Shown here: one piece after another, positions 1 to 5,876 of the stretch
How positions within the stretch are numbered: the first letter of the stretch is position 1
Layout: the number at the start of each line of letters is the position of its first letter
Source: DASRDS01 sp035569435
GTDB lineage: Bacteria; Gemmatimonadota; Gemmatimonadetes; Gemmatimonadales; Gemmatimonadaceae
DNA length: 8,743 nt
Assembly: GCA_035569435.1 (NCBI GenBank)
Contig: DATMNB010000021.1
Span: 1 to 8,743, forward strand
Direction of reading: 5' to 3'
Notes under the pieces: model-generated
Told to the model about the DNA's origin: nothing
Seen by the model: only the letters and a program-made list of their open reading frames with translations
Database searches by the model: none
Position numbers and translations under genes: made by a program

Positions 1-827
1 AGCGTCAACCCGCTATCCCGCCCGGGCAGCGCCCGCGCCAGGAGCGCGGCCCGGTCCGACGTGATCATCTCCTTTCCGATGCGCAAACGCATCCCCGCTG
101 GCAGGGTGTCCAGCGTACCGTCCGGTCGCGGCAATGTGCCCCATCCGGAGAGATCGCCCGTGATCACGTGCCCAACAATCCGTCCCTTCTTCAGGTCGAA
201 CAGAAACGCCTGGCGCATGGTCCCAGACACCGCGATCCATCCGGCCCGGCCCGACGTCGAATCGAGCACAAAACCTTCGTGGTACCGCGTCACCGCCTGA
301 CCCACGATCTGCGCCACGCGTGTGTCGAGCGTATCCATGACCCGTGTGACGCGGTACGTCCACCGTTGCTCGGTCCCAGTGCCGCCCGCGACCCCGGGCA
401 TCGACATGATCAGCGAGTCAGTCCACTGCACGTTCGGCTTGAGCTTCTGATCCGGCAGGTGGAGGAGGAACTCCCGTTGGGCCAAGGTGTCGGCCCCCTT
501 GACCCGGCCGCCAATCGCCAGGACCCGCCCGTCCGATGACAGGTCGACCGTGTCGCCGCGGAGACAGCGGTTCATGTCGACGCAGACGTCGCGCGCCGCG
601 ACCCGCAGCCGGTGATCGCCGAGATCGGTCCACTGCTCCGAAATGACGACAAACTGGCGGAGCGGCAGGCGCAGTGTGTCGCGGCCGCGCACGTAGTAGA
701 CGAGACGCGAGTTCCAGAACGCGTAATTCAGCGTGTCCCGCTGGGCCGCATAGGGCACCGGCGGTTGCGCGGCCGCGCCCATGCCAAATATGGCCAGCGC
801 GGTGACCAGAGCGAGGGTGCGTCGCAT
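1..827 (-). CDS. Secreted protein of unknown function (3' end off the window)
   Basis: The frame is open from an ATG at 827 to the left edge, giving 275 residues with no stop, so the C-terminus is missing. The N-terminus (MRRTLALVTALAIFGMGAAAQ) is a convincing Sec signal peptide: two arginines, a hydrophobic stretch to about residue 16, and an AAA-Q cleavage site near residue 20. It lacks a lipobox cysteine, so a periplasmic or surface location is predicted. The mature part looks beta-rich, with alternating hydrophobic and polar residues and repeated Asp-Thr-Leu motifs (near residues 31, 50, 113, 166 and 239). C82 and C88 could form a disulfide. I see no catalytic motif and do not recognise the family. 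An in-frame ATG at 842 would add MRLVR; neither start has a clear Shine-Dalgarno sequence. The gene is divergent from the toxin-antitoxin pair. That it is a real gene is fairly sure; its role is unknown. Confidence 0.75.
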   Translation of the reverse strand, partial: MRRTLALVTALAIFGMGAAAQPPVPYAAQRDTLNYAFWNSRLVYYVRGRDTLRLPLRQFVVISEQWTDLGDHRLRVAARDVCVDMNRCLRGDTVDLSSDGRVLAIGGRVKGADTLAQREFLLHLPDQKLKPNVQWTDSLIMSMPGVAGGTGTEQRWTYRVTRVMDTLDTRVAQIVGQAVTRYHEGFVLDSTSGRAGWIAVSGTMRQAFLFDLKKGRIVGHVITGDLSGWGTLPRPDGTLDTLPAGMRLRIGKEMITSDRAALLARALPGRDSGLT

Positions 828-849
828 ACGTACAAGACGCATGAGCGCG

Positions 850-870
850 CCGCCGGCAAACCACCGGCGG
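850..870 (-). other. GC-rich hairpin upstream of the secreted-protein gene
   Basis: A perfect 7-bp inverted repeat, CCGCCGG and CCGGCGG, is separated by a 7-base loop. It lies 22 bases upstream of the ATG at 827 and 7 bases upstream of the alternative ATG at 842, so it would fall in the 5' leader if transcription starts further upstream. There is no U-tract, so it is not a typical intrinsic terminator. In such GC-rich DNA it may be chance. Confidence 0.35.
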
Positions 871-936
871 GCGGATCGTTACGCGCCTGGTGACCCTCCG
901 CTGGCAAGACCCTCGCCTAGCGATGGTGTAGGTTGG

Positions 937-958
937 GTATTACTATGCATAGTAATAC
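937..958. promoter_or_regulatory. Perfect 22-bp palindrome, probable operator/promoter of the toxin-antitoxin module
   Basis: The half-site GTATTACTATG is followed directly by its exact reverse complement, with no spacer and no mismatch. It is AT-rich in a very GC-rich neighbourhood and ends 16 bases before the antitoxin ATG. VapB-type antitoxins, alone or with their toxin, typically repress their own operon by binding such repeats with the dimeric AbrB-fold domain, so this is most likely the autoregulatory operator. A -10-like TACTAT lies at 941-946, which would give a leader of roughly 20 bases; no good -35 is visible. By symmetry the same hexamer occurs on the minus strand, so an effect on the divergent secreted-protein gene is possible but unproven. 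Confidence 0.75.
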
Positions 959-965
959 TCATACC

Positions 966-969
966 GGAG
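966..969 (+). promoter_or_regulatory. Ribosome binding site of vapB
   Basis: GGAG sits 5 bases before the ATG at 975. It decides the start: the upstream in-frame ATG at 945 and TTG at 933 lie within or beside the operator palindrome and have no such motif. Confidence 0.7.
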
Positions 970-974
970 CCTCC

Positions 975-1253
975 ATGAAGATCACCACCAAGGGCCAGGT
1001 GACAATCCCGCTCGAGGTGCGGGAACGCCTGGGTCTCCTGCCGCACACCGAGGTGCAGTTCCGCGTCGAAGGCCGCGTCGCCGTTCTGGAGAAGGTGCCG
1101 GGAGCCGGCGGGCGTGGCGCCGATCTCATCCGACGGATGCGCGGGAGCGCGACGGTGCGGATGTCCACCGACGCGATCCTCGCGCTGACGCGCGACCCCG
1201 CGCCCGTCGGTCCGGATGCCAGCCCTACCCGGCGGCGCCGCTCCGGGCGATGA
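975..1253 (+). CDS. vapB: AbrB/SpoVT-fold antitoxin (VapB type)
   Basis: Antitoxin of a type II toxin-antitoxin pair. It is expected to neutralise the downstream PIN-domain RNase by direct binding and to repress the operon at the palindrome just upstream. The 92-residue protein opens with the swapped-hairpin DNA-binding signature of the SpoVT/AbrB family (MKITTKGQVTIPLEVRERLG, residues 1-20), followed by the strands FRVEGRVAVLEKV. Residues 48-73 (with RRMRGSATVRMSTDAILALTRD) match the toxin-wrapping tail usual in this family. About 19 further residues follow, Pro-rich then basic with a TRRRR run; I believe most relatives end soon after ALTR, so this tail looks like an extension. The stop overlaps the toxin start as ATGA, implying translational coupling. 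The VapB/MazE-like class is clear; the exact subfamily name is by convention. Confidence 0.9.
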   Translation: MKITTKGQVTIPLEVRERLGLLPHTEVQFRVEGRVAVLEKVPGAGGRGADLIRRMRGSATVRMSTDAILALTRDPAPVGPDASPTRRRRSGR

Positions 1254-1654
1254 GCGTCACGCTCGTTGACGCCAACGTGCTCCTCGACGTCGTCACCGAG
1301 GATCCCACTTGGTACGCCTGGTCGTCGGCGGCGCTCGCCACGGCCAGCGACGAGGCCGCACTGGCGATCAATCCGGTGATCTACGCCGAGGTCTCGATCG
1401 GATTCGCACGGATCGAGGACTTGGAAACAGCGCTGCCGTCCGATGTCTTCCGCCGAGATCCCATCCCGTGGGAAGCCGCCTTCCTGGCCGGTAAATGCTT
1501 CCTCGCGTACCGGCGTCGTGGAGGAGCGAAGCGATCACCCCTCCCCGATTTTTTCATCGGCGCCCACGCCGCTATCCGTGGTCACACGTTGCTCACGCGC
1601 GACCCGGCGCGCTATCGCACGTACTTCCCCACGGTAAGCCTGATCCATCCCTAG
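1250..1654 (+). CDS. vapC: PIN-domain toxin, predicted endoribonuclease (VapC type)
   Basis: Predicted Mg2+-dependent endoribonuclease toxin; VapC proteins usually cut tRNA or rRNA and arrest translation, but the target here cannot be read from sequence. At 134 residues it has the usual length of a single PIN domain. All four acidic positions are present: D7 (LVDANVLLD), E47 (IYAEVSIGF), D100 (LPDFFIGAHA) and D118 (LLTRDPARYRTYFP). The active site therefore appears intact and the gene is not degraded. The ATG overlaps the antitoxin stop by 4 bases and has only a weak ribosome binding site, consistent with coupling so that toxin is made only after antitoxin. It converges with ssb, leaving 16 bases between the two stop codons. 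Confidence 0.92.
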   Translation: MSVTLVDANVLLDVVTEDPTWYAWSSAALATASDEAALAINPVIYAEVSIGFARIEDLETALPSDVFRRDPIPWEAAFLAGKCFLAYRRRGGAKRSPLPDFFIGAHAAIRGHTLLTRDPARYRTYFPTVSLIHP

Positions 1655-1667
1655 TCAGCAGTCAGCA
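1654..1667. repeat. Two tandem copies of GTCAGCA between convergent genes
   Basis: GTCAGCA occurs twice back to back, beginning at the last base of the vapC stop codon. It nearly fills the 16-base gap between vapC and ssb. There is no hairpin or T-run here, so no terminator is evident for either gene. Two copies of a 7-mer may be chance or the remnant of a small dispersed repeat. Confidence 0.35.
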
Positions 1668-1670
1668 CCG

Positions 1671-2180
1671 CTAGAACGGCAGGTCGTCGTCCCCCTCTTC
1701 CAGCGACCCCGGAAAATCGCCGAAATCCTCGTCGGTCGACTTGGCCCCACCCCCGGCTTTGGCCGGCTGGGACGCACGCGGACGTGGCGCCGATGACGGT
1801 TGCGCGTCCATGTCGCCACCACCCGCACCGCCGCCGCGACCACCGAGGAGAATCAACTCCCGCACGTTGATCTCGGTGATGTATTTGGTCTGGTTCTCTT
1901 TGTCCTGATACTGCCGGTACTCGATCCGGCCCTCGACATAGAGCTTGTCACCCTTCTTGACGTACTTCTCGATGAGATCGGCGAGCCCCGAGCCCTTGGC
2001 ATTCCAGGCCACGCACTTGTGCCACTCGGTCTTCTCCTGCTTGTCGCCCGCCGGACCATTCCACTGCCGGCTCGTGGCGAGCGAGAACGACGCCACCCGG
2101 CTGCCGTTGGACGTGGAACGGACCTCGGGGTCGTTCCCGAGATTGCCGATCAACGTCACCTTGTTCAGACTACGGCTCAC
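1671..2180 (-). CDS. ssb: Single-stranded DNA-binding protein SSB
   Basis: SSB coats single-stranded DNA during replication, recombination and repair and recruits partner enzymes through its C-terminal tip. The GTG at 2180 is preceded by GGGAGG at 5 bases, giving 169 residues starting (M)SRSLNKVTLIGNLGNDPEVR, the canonical SSB N-terminus; upstream extensions of the frame run into rimI and are spurious. The OB-fold spans about residues 4-112 (ATSRQWN, TEWHKCVAWN, KGDKLYVEGRIEYRQY, INVRELILLG). A Gly-rich stretch (113-122) and a disordered Pro/Ser/Ala-rich linker follow. The last residues, EEGDDDLPF, are the acidic partner-binding tip ending in the classic hydrophobic pair. Length and order match ordinary bacterial SSB. 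It is the last gene of the minus-strand cluster, 26 bases after rimI. Confidence 0.97.
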   Translation of the reverse strand: MSRSLNKVTLIGNLGNDPEVRSTSNGSRVASFSLATSRQWNGPAGDKQEKTEWHKCVAWNAKGSGLADLIEKYVKKGDKLYVEGRIEYRQYQDKENQTKYITEINVRELILLGGRGGGAGGGDMDAQPSSAPRPRASQPAKAGGGAKSTDEDFGDFPGSLEEGDDDLPF

Positions 2181-2185
2181 GTATG

Positions 2186-2191
2186 CCTCCC
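2186..2191 (-). promoter_or_regulatory. Strong ribosome binding site of ssb
   Basis: GGGAGG on the minus strand, 5 bases before the GTG at 2180, is the best Shine-Dalgarno match in the cluster and fixes the ssb start. It suggests ssb is translated independently of rimI and at a high rate, as expected for an abundant protein. Confidence 0.85.
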
Positions 2192-2208
2192 AGATTTTCG
2201 TGAAATCT
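2192..2208 (-). promoter_or_regulatory. AT-rich hairpin directly abutting the ssb ribosome binding site
   Basis: On the minus strand AGATTT, a 5-base loop CACGA, and AAATCT form a perfect 6-bp stem, with a possible G-U pair outside it. It overlaps the rimI stop codon and ends at the base just before GGGAGG. It is one of the very few AT-rich places in the window. It could modulate ssb translation, act as an operator or RNA-processing site, or be chance; no T-run follows, so a terminator is unlikely. Confidence 0.4.
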
Positions 2209-2698
2209 ACGCCTCCGACTGACGCTCCGCCCCATCGATCGGACGCAGGTCGCACCGCAGCAACACGGCGTCCTCGACGGGGGCCTGATAGTAGCGCCGC
2301 CGCCGCCCGACGGGCGTGAACCCGCGCGACCCATAGAGCGCGCGGGCCGGCAGATTCGAGTCGCGTACCTCCAAGTGCGCCACGTGCGCGCCCCCCCGGC
2401 GCATCTCGGCCAGCGCGGCATCGAGGAGCGCCGCGCCCACCCCCTGCCCCCGCCACTCGGGCGCCACCGCGAGGTTGGCGACTTCCGCCTCGTCGCCGAC
2501 GAGCCACGACACCACGTACCCGATGAGGGCCGCCGCCGAGCAGGCCACCGTGAAGAAGGCCCGCGGGCTGTCGACAAGCGCCGTGAACGACGCCCGCGAC
2601 CAGGGCGGATCGGTAAACGATTGCCGCTCGATCGCCACGACGGCATCGAGATCCTCAGACACGGCCGGCCGCAACGTCACCCTCACCGGTTTGGTCAT
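2207..2698 (-). CDS. rimI: GNAT N-acetyltransferase, RimI type
   Basis: Acetyl-CoA-dependent N-terminal protein acetyltransferase of the RimI family; in enterobacteria RimI acetylates ribosomal protein S18, and homologues can have wider targets. The 163-residue protein begins MTKPVRVTLRPAVSEDLDAV (beta 1). Residues 24-33 (ERQSFTDPPW) are the typical RimI substrate-loop region. The acetyl-CoA binding motif is VAPEWRGQGVG (residues 78-88). E110 in LEVRDSN and Y122 in ARALYGSRGF match the residues proposed as general base and general acid. The ATG overlaps the tsaB stop as ATGA, and a G-run (GGGGGG) ends 4 bases before it. Adjacency to tsaB is the usual arrangement and supports RimI over other GNATs. 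The last dozen residues after the fold look variable. Confidence 0.92.
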   Translation of the reverse strand: MTKPVRVTLRPAVSEDLDAVVAIERQSFTDPPWSRASFTALVDSPRAFFTVACSAAALIGYVVSWLVGDEAEVANLAVAPEWRGQGVGAALLDAALAEMRRGGAHVAHLEVRDSNLPARALYGSRGFTPVGRRRRYYQAPVEDAVLLRCDLRPIDGAERQSEA

Positions 2699-3321
2699 CG
2701 CGCCCCCCGCCGATCCTCGGCGGCCGAGGCCCGCCCGTAGTCCGGCTCCCAACTCGCCAGGTCGGCCGGCTCCGCCAGGGTGAGCCGGGCGACGCCTTGC
2801 GCATCCGGCCAGGCATCCCACGCCGTGCCCGGCCCGATGATCGTCGCCCCCACCTCCTCGGCAATGCCCGCCACCATGGTATCGGCGACCAACCGCGACC
2901 TGCCTGCCACCGCGATGCCCGACCCGTCTACCGTCACCACCGCGACATGACGCTCGCCGCGCAGCGCGTCGAGCGTGGCTAGATACCGGCCTGCCGGCGG
3001 CGGCGTGGGCAACCCCGCCACGATCAGCAGCAGGGACGACACCGGCACGAGCGCCGCGCCGGTACCCGCCGCCAGTCCTTTGGCCGTGGCCGCGGCCACG
3101 CGGAGCCCCGTGAAGCTCCCCGGCCCTGCCCCCACCACTATCATCGCAATGCGTCCAATTGGCACCCCGGCATCGCCGCACAGCCCAAGAATGAGCGGCA
3201 GAAGTCGCTCCTCCCGCGGGTCGCGGCCATGCACATGACCGGCGGCAACCACCACGCCATCACGCATGAGCGCTGCCGTCGACCGTACGGTCGACGCATC
3301 GAACGCCAAAATTGTGCTCAC
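2695..3321 (-). CDS. tsaB: tRNA t6A37 synthesis protein TsaB (YeaZ)
   Basis: TsaB is the non-catalytic ASKHA-fold partner of TsaD. With TsaE and the threonylcarbamoyl-AMP synthase TsaC it supports formation of N6-threonylcarbamoyladenosine at position 37 of ANN-decoding tRNAs in the cytoplasm. The 208-residue protein starts (M)STILAFDASTVRSTAALM, the ASKHA first hairpin. It carries the TsaB signature GAGPGSFTGLR at residues 64-74, followed by AAATAKGLA and VPVSSL. Length is normal for the family. The start is a GTG overlapping the tsaE stop as GTGA; longer forms of the frame run antiparallel to nothing known and lie within tsaE. The stop overlaps rimI by ATGA, so tsaE, tsaB and rimI look translationally coupled. 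tsaD and tsaC are not in the window and must lie elsewhere. Confidence 0.95.
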   Translation of the reverse strand: MSTILAFDASTVRSTAALMRDGVVVAAGHVHGRDPREERLLPLILGLCGDAGVPIGRIAMIVVGAGPGSFTGLRVAAATAKGLAAGTGAALVPVSSLLLIVAGLPTPPPAGRYLATLDALRGERHVAVVTVDGSGIAVAGRSRLVADTMVAGIAEEVGATIIGPGTAWDAWPDAQGVARLTLAEPADLASWEPDYGRASAAEDRRGAR

Positions 3322-3773
3322 CCGGCGAGCAACAGCCGCCGATCGGCGACCCCGGGGATGTGTGTGAGCGCGATCGGCACGTTCCCGGACGGGAGGCGAT
3401 CGCCGGCGTGCTCGGGCCACTCGACCAACACCAGGGCATTGGCGGTGACGATCTCGTCCCATCCGATCATGGTCAACGCGTCGGGCCGCTCCAACCGGTA
3501 CAGATCGAGATGATAGACCCGGGATCGCGCCGCCGCGTACTCGTGCACGATGGCAAACGTCGGGCTCGTGACCTGCTCGACCACTCCGTACCCGCGACAG
3601 ATCGCTTGCACGAGGGTCGTCTTCCCGGCGCCCAACTCACCAGAGACAGCGACAACAAGCGGCGCCGCGGCGGCGTGCCCAAACCGTTCACCCCAGGCGA
3701 TCAACTCCGGGAGCGTGACGCTCAATCCCCCGCGCGCGGCCAACGAGGGGACGACATGCGGACTGACCCGCAT
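3318..3773 (-). CDS. tsaE: tRNA t6A37 synthesis ATPase TsaE (YjeE)
   Basis: TsaE is a small P-loop ATPase that binds the TsaB-TsaD complex and is needed for multiple rounds of t6A formation. In 151 residues the Walker A is SGELGAGKTT (44-53), then VTSPTFAIVHEY (68-79) with the family's SPTF segment, HLDLYRL (88-94) and VEWPEH (117-122), all hallmark TsaE motifs in the right order. The first 17 or so residues (MRVSPHVVPSLAARGGL) are not conserved-looking; a TTG at residue 17 is an alternative start but lacks a properly spaced ribosome binding site, so the ATG was kept. The gene begins 3 bases after the uvrB stop, with a G-rich segment in the uvrB end available for ribosome binding, and its stop overlaps tsaB as GTGA. 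Confidence 0.95.
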   Translation of the reverse strand: MRVSPHVVPSLAARGGLSVTLPELIAWGERFGHAAAAPLVVAVSGELGAGKTTLVQAICRGYGVVEQVTSPTFAIVHEYAAARSRVYHLDLYRLERPDALTMIGWDEIVTANALVLVEWPEHAGDRLPSGNVPIALTHIPGVADRRLLLAG

Positions 3774-3776
3774 CCA

Positions 3777-5861
3777 CTACTCGCCCCCTGAGACAGTCCC
3801 GGCGCCGCCGACGACCGGCGTCCCCGGCGACCGTCCCGCCCGCCGTCGGGCGCGCGCCGACTGTCCGTCGGCCGGCGCCGCTGCCCGCACGTCGAACAGC
3901 TCATCGCGCAACCGCGCCGCCGTCTCGAAATCGAGCGCCGCGGCGGCCTCCTTCATCTCGCGCTCGAGCCGCGCGATGACCGCGTCGCGATCGCGCAGAT
4001 CGGTCAACGCCGCCGCCGACGGCGCGGCCACCCGCTCCGACCCCTCGCCCCGCGCATCGGCCACACGCGTGATGAGCCTGACCTGATCGACGCTCTTGAT
4101 GACACCGCGCGGCGTGATCCCGTGCTCGACATTGTGTGCCTGCTGCAACGTGCGCCGCCGGTTGGTCTCGCCGATCGCCCGCTCCATGGAGCCGGTCACA
4201 CGATCCGCGTACAGAATCGCCCGCCCGCTGACGTGTCGGGCCGCCCGCCCGATGGTCTGGATCAGCGACCGGTCGCTCCGCAGGAACCCCTCTTGATCGG
4301 CATCGAGGATCGCCACCAGCGACACCTCGGGCATGTCCAGCCCTTCGCGCAGGAGATTGATCCCCACGAGCACGTCGAAGTCGCCCAGTCGGAGCCCCCG
4401 CACGATCTCCATGCGCTCGATCGCGTCGATATCGGAGTGCATGTACCGCACGCGCACGCCCATCTGCTGCAGGTAGTCGGTGAGGTCCTCGGACATGCGC
4501 TTGGTGAGCGTGGTCACGAGCACCCGCTCGCCCTTGGCCTCGCGCGTCCGAATCTCGTGCAGCAAATCGTCCACCTGCCCCCGCACCGGCCGCACGTCGA
4601 TCTCCGGATCGATGAGCCCCGTGGGCCGGATGATCTGCTCGACGACCACGCCCTGCGACAGCTCCAACTCCAGGTCGCCCGGCGTCGCCGACACCATGAT
4701 CGCCCGTGGGGTCAGCGCCAGGAATTCATCGAAGATCAGCGGCCGGTTGTCGAGCGCGCTCGGCAGCCGGAAGCCGTACTCCACAAGCGTGAGCTTGCGC
4801 GCCCGGTCGCCGTTGTACATCCCGCGCACCTGCGGCAGCGTGACGTGCGACTCGTCGATCACGACCAGGAAGTCATCCGGGAAGTAGTCGAACAGGCAGG
4901 CGGGACGCTCGCCAGCGTTCCGTCCGGAGAGATGGCGCGAGTAGTTCTCGATCCCCGCACAGGTGCCGATCTCGCGCATCATCTCGATGTCGAAATTCGT
5001 CCGTGACTCGAGACGCTGGGCCTCGAGGAGTTTGCCGTCTCGCCGCAAGAGCTCCAAGCGCTCGGCCAGCTCGCTCCGGATCAACCCCACGGCGCGCTCG
5101 ATCGTCGGTCGGGACGTGATGAAGTGCTTGGCCGGATAGACGGCGGCCCGGTCGAGCGTCGTGATCGTATCCCCGGTGATCACGTCGATCTTGGAGATCC
5201 GCTCGATGTCGTCCCCCCACATCTCGATCCGGACCCCCTGCTCCTCGTACGCGGGAAAGATCTCGACCGTGTCGCCGCGCACGCGGAACGTTCCGCGCTC
5301 AAAGGCCACATCGTTCCGTCCGTACTGAATGCGCACCAGCGCCCGCAGGATGTCGTCGCGCGGGATCGTTTGCCCCCGCGTGAGGGTGACCATCGTCTCC
5401 TTGTACGTGGCCGGATCGCCCAAACCGTAGATGGCCGACACGGTGGAGACAATCACCACGTCCTCGCGCTCCATCAGACTCGACGTCGCGCGCAACCGGA
5501 GCCGATCGATGTCCTCGTTGATCGAGGCGTCTTTCTCGATGTACGTGTCCGTCGTCGGCACGTACGCTTCCGGCTGGTAGTAGTCGTAGTACGAGATGAA
5601 GTACTCGACCGCGTTGCGCGGGAAGAAGCCCTTGAGCTCCCCGTAGAGCTGCGCCGCCAGCGTCTTGTTGTGCGAGAGGACGAGCGTGGGCCGCTTGTAC
5701 TGTTTGATGACGTTGGCGATCGTCATCGTCTTGCCGGAGCCGGTGACCCCGAGGAGGGTCTGGAACCGATCTCCGCGGTCGAGCCCCTTGACGAGCTCGG
5801 CTATAGCGGCCGGTTGATCCCCTGCGGGCTGAAACGGCGCTTGGAGATCAAAGTCCGGCAC
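3777..5861 (-). CDS. uvrB: Excinuclease ABC subunit B (UvrB)
   Basis: UvrB is the damage-verifying helicase-like subunit of nucleotide excision repair; it is loaded by UvrA and then recruits UvrC for incision. The 694-residue protein starts from GTG with the standard N-terminus (PDFDLQAPFQPAGDQPAAI). Visible landmarks are Walker A GVTGSGKT (38-45), the damage-probing beta-hairpin YYDYYQPEAYVP (91-102), Walker B VVIDESH (333-339), SATPGD (391-396), the conserved GINLLREGLDMPEVSLVAIL segment (500-519) and arginine-finger motif QTIGRAAR (535-542). The UvrC-interacting UVR domain is at about 625-659 (LEREMKEAAAALDFETAARL). Family members usually end close after this domain; here about 35 low-complexity residues follow, Arg/Ala-rich then Gly-rich. 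All helicase motifs are intact. No Shine-Dalgarno precedes the GTG, which lies 15 bases after the rel stop; see the putative promoter there. Confidence 0.98.
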   Translation of the reverse strand: MPDFDLQAPFQPAGDQPAAIAELVKGLDRGDRFQTLLGVTGSGKTMTIANVIKQYKRPTLVLSHNKTLAAQLYGELKGFFPRNAVEYFISYYDYYQPEAYVPTTDTYIEKDASINEDIDRLRLRATSSLMEREDVVIVSTVSAIYGLGDPATYKETMVTLTRGQTIPRDDILRALVRIQYGRNDVAFERGTFRVRGDTVEIFPAYEEQGVRIEMWGDDIERISKIDVITGDTITTLDRAAVYPAKHFITSRPTIERAVGLIRSELAERLELLRRDGKLLEAQRLESRTNFDIEMMREIGTCAGIENYSRHLSGRNAGERPACLFDYFPDDFLVVIDESHVTLPQVRGMYNGDRARKLTLVEYGFRLPSALDNRPLIFDEFLALTPRAIMVSATPGDLELELSQGVVVEQIIRPTGLIDPEIDVRPVRGQVDDLLHEIRTREAKGERVLVTTLTKRMSEDLTDYLQQMGVRVRYMHSDIDAIERMEIVRGLRLGDFDVLVGINLLREGLDMPEVSLVAILDADQEGFLRSDRSLIQTIGRAARHVSGRAILYADRVTGSMERAIGETNRRRTLQQAHNVEHGITPRGVIKSVDQVRLITRVADARGEGSERVAAPSAAALTDLRDRDAVIARLEREMKEAAAALDFETAARLRDELFDVRAAAPADGQSARARRRAGRSPGTPVVGGAGTVSGGE

Positions 5862-5867
5862 AGTTGA

Positions 5868-5873
5868 AATATA
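5868..5873 (-). promoter_or_regulatory. Possible -10 element for a leaderless uvrB transcript
   Basis: TATATT lies on the minus strand in the short rel-uvrB gap, with 6 bases between it and the uvrB GTG. A TANNNT hexamer at that distance would place the transcription start on the G of the start codon, as in leaderless mRNAs. The absence of any Shine-Dalgarno before this GTG fits. A weak -35-like CTGACC lies 15 bases upstream, inside the rel 3' end. This rests on spacing only. Confidence 0.35.
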
Positions 5874-5876
5874 GCG

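Noticed and set aside
933..974. Upstream starts for vapB (TTG 933, ATG 945)
   Set aside because: They fall in or beside the operator palindrome and lack a ribosome binding site, whereas the ATG at 975 has GGAG at 5 bases and starts at the conserved AbrB-fold N-terminus.
1545..1560. Short inverted repeat CCGAT / ATCGG with a T-rich loop
   Set aside because: The stem is only 5 bp, it lies inside the vapC active-site codons (around D100), and the T-run is in the loop rather than after the stem, so it is not a terminator.
2181..2507. N-terminal extension of the ssb frame up to 2507
   Set aside because: The added part is Arg/Gly/Ala-rich, lies within rimI, and precedes a canonical SSB N-terminus that has a strong ribosome binding site at the GTG of 2180.
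2699..3181. N-terminal extension of the rimI frame into tsaB
   Set aside because: The extension is a Gly/Arg-rich shadow of tsaB. The ATG at 2698, in the ATGA overlap, begins exactly at the normal RimI N-terminus.
4122..5867. Two long plus-strand frames (about 294 and 247 codons) opposite uvrB
   Set aside because: They are low-complexity His/Arg/Val/Asp-rich shadows of a fully intact uvrB on the other strand, without ribosome binding sites or domains.
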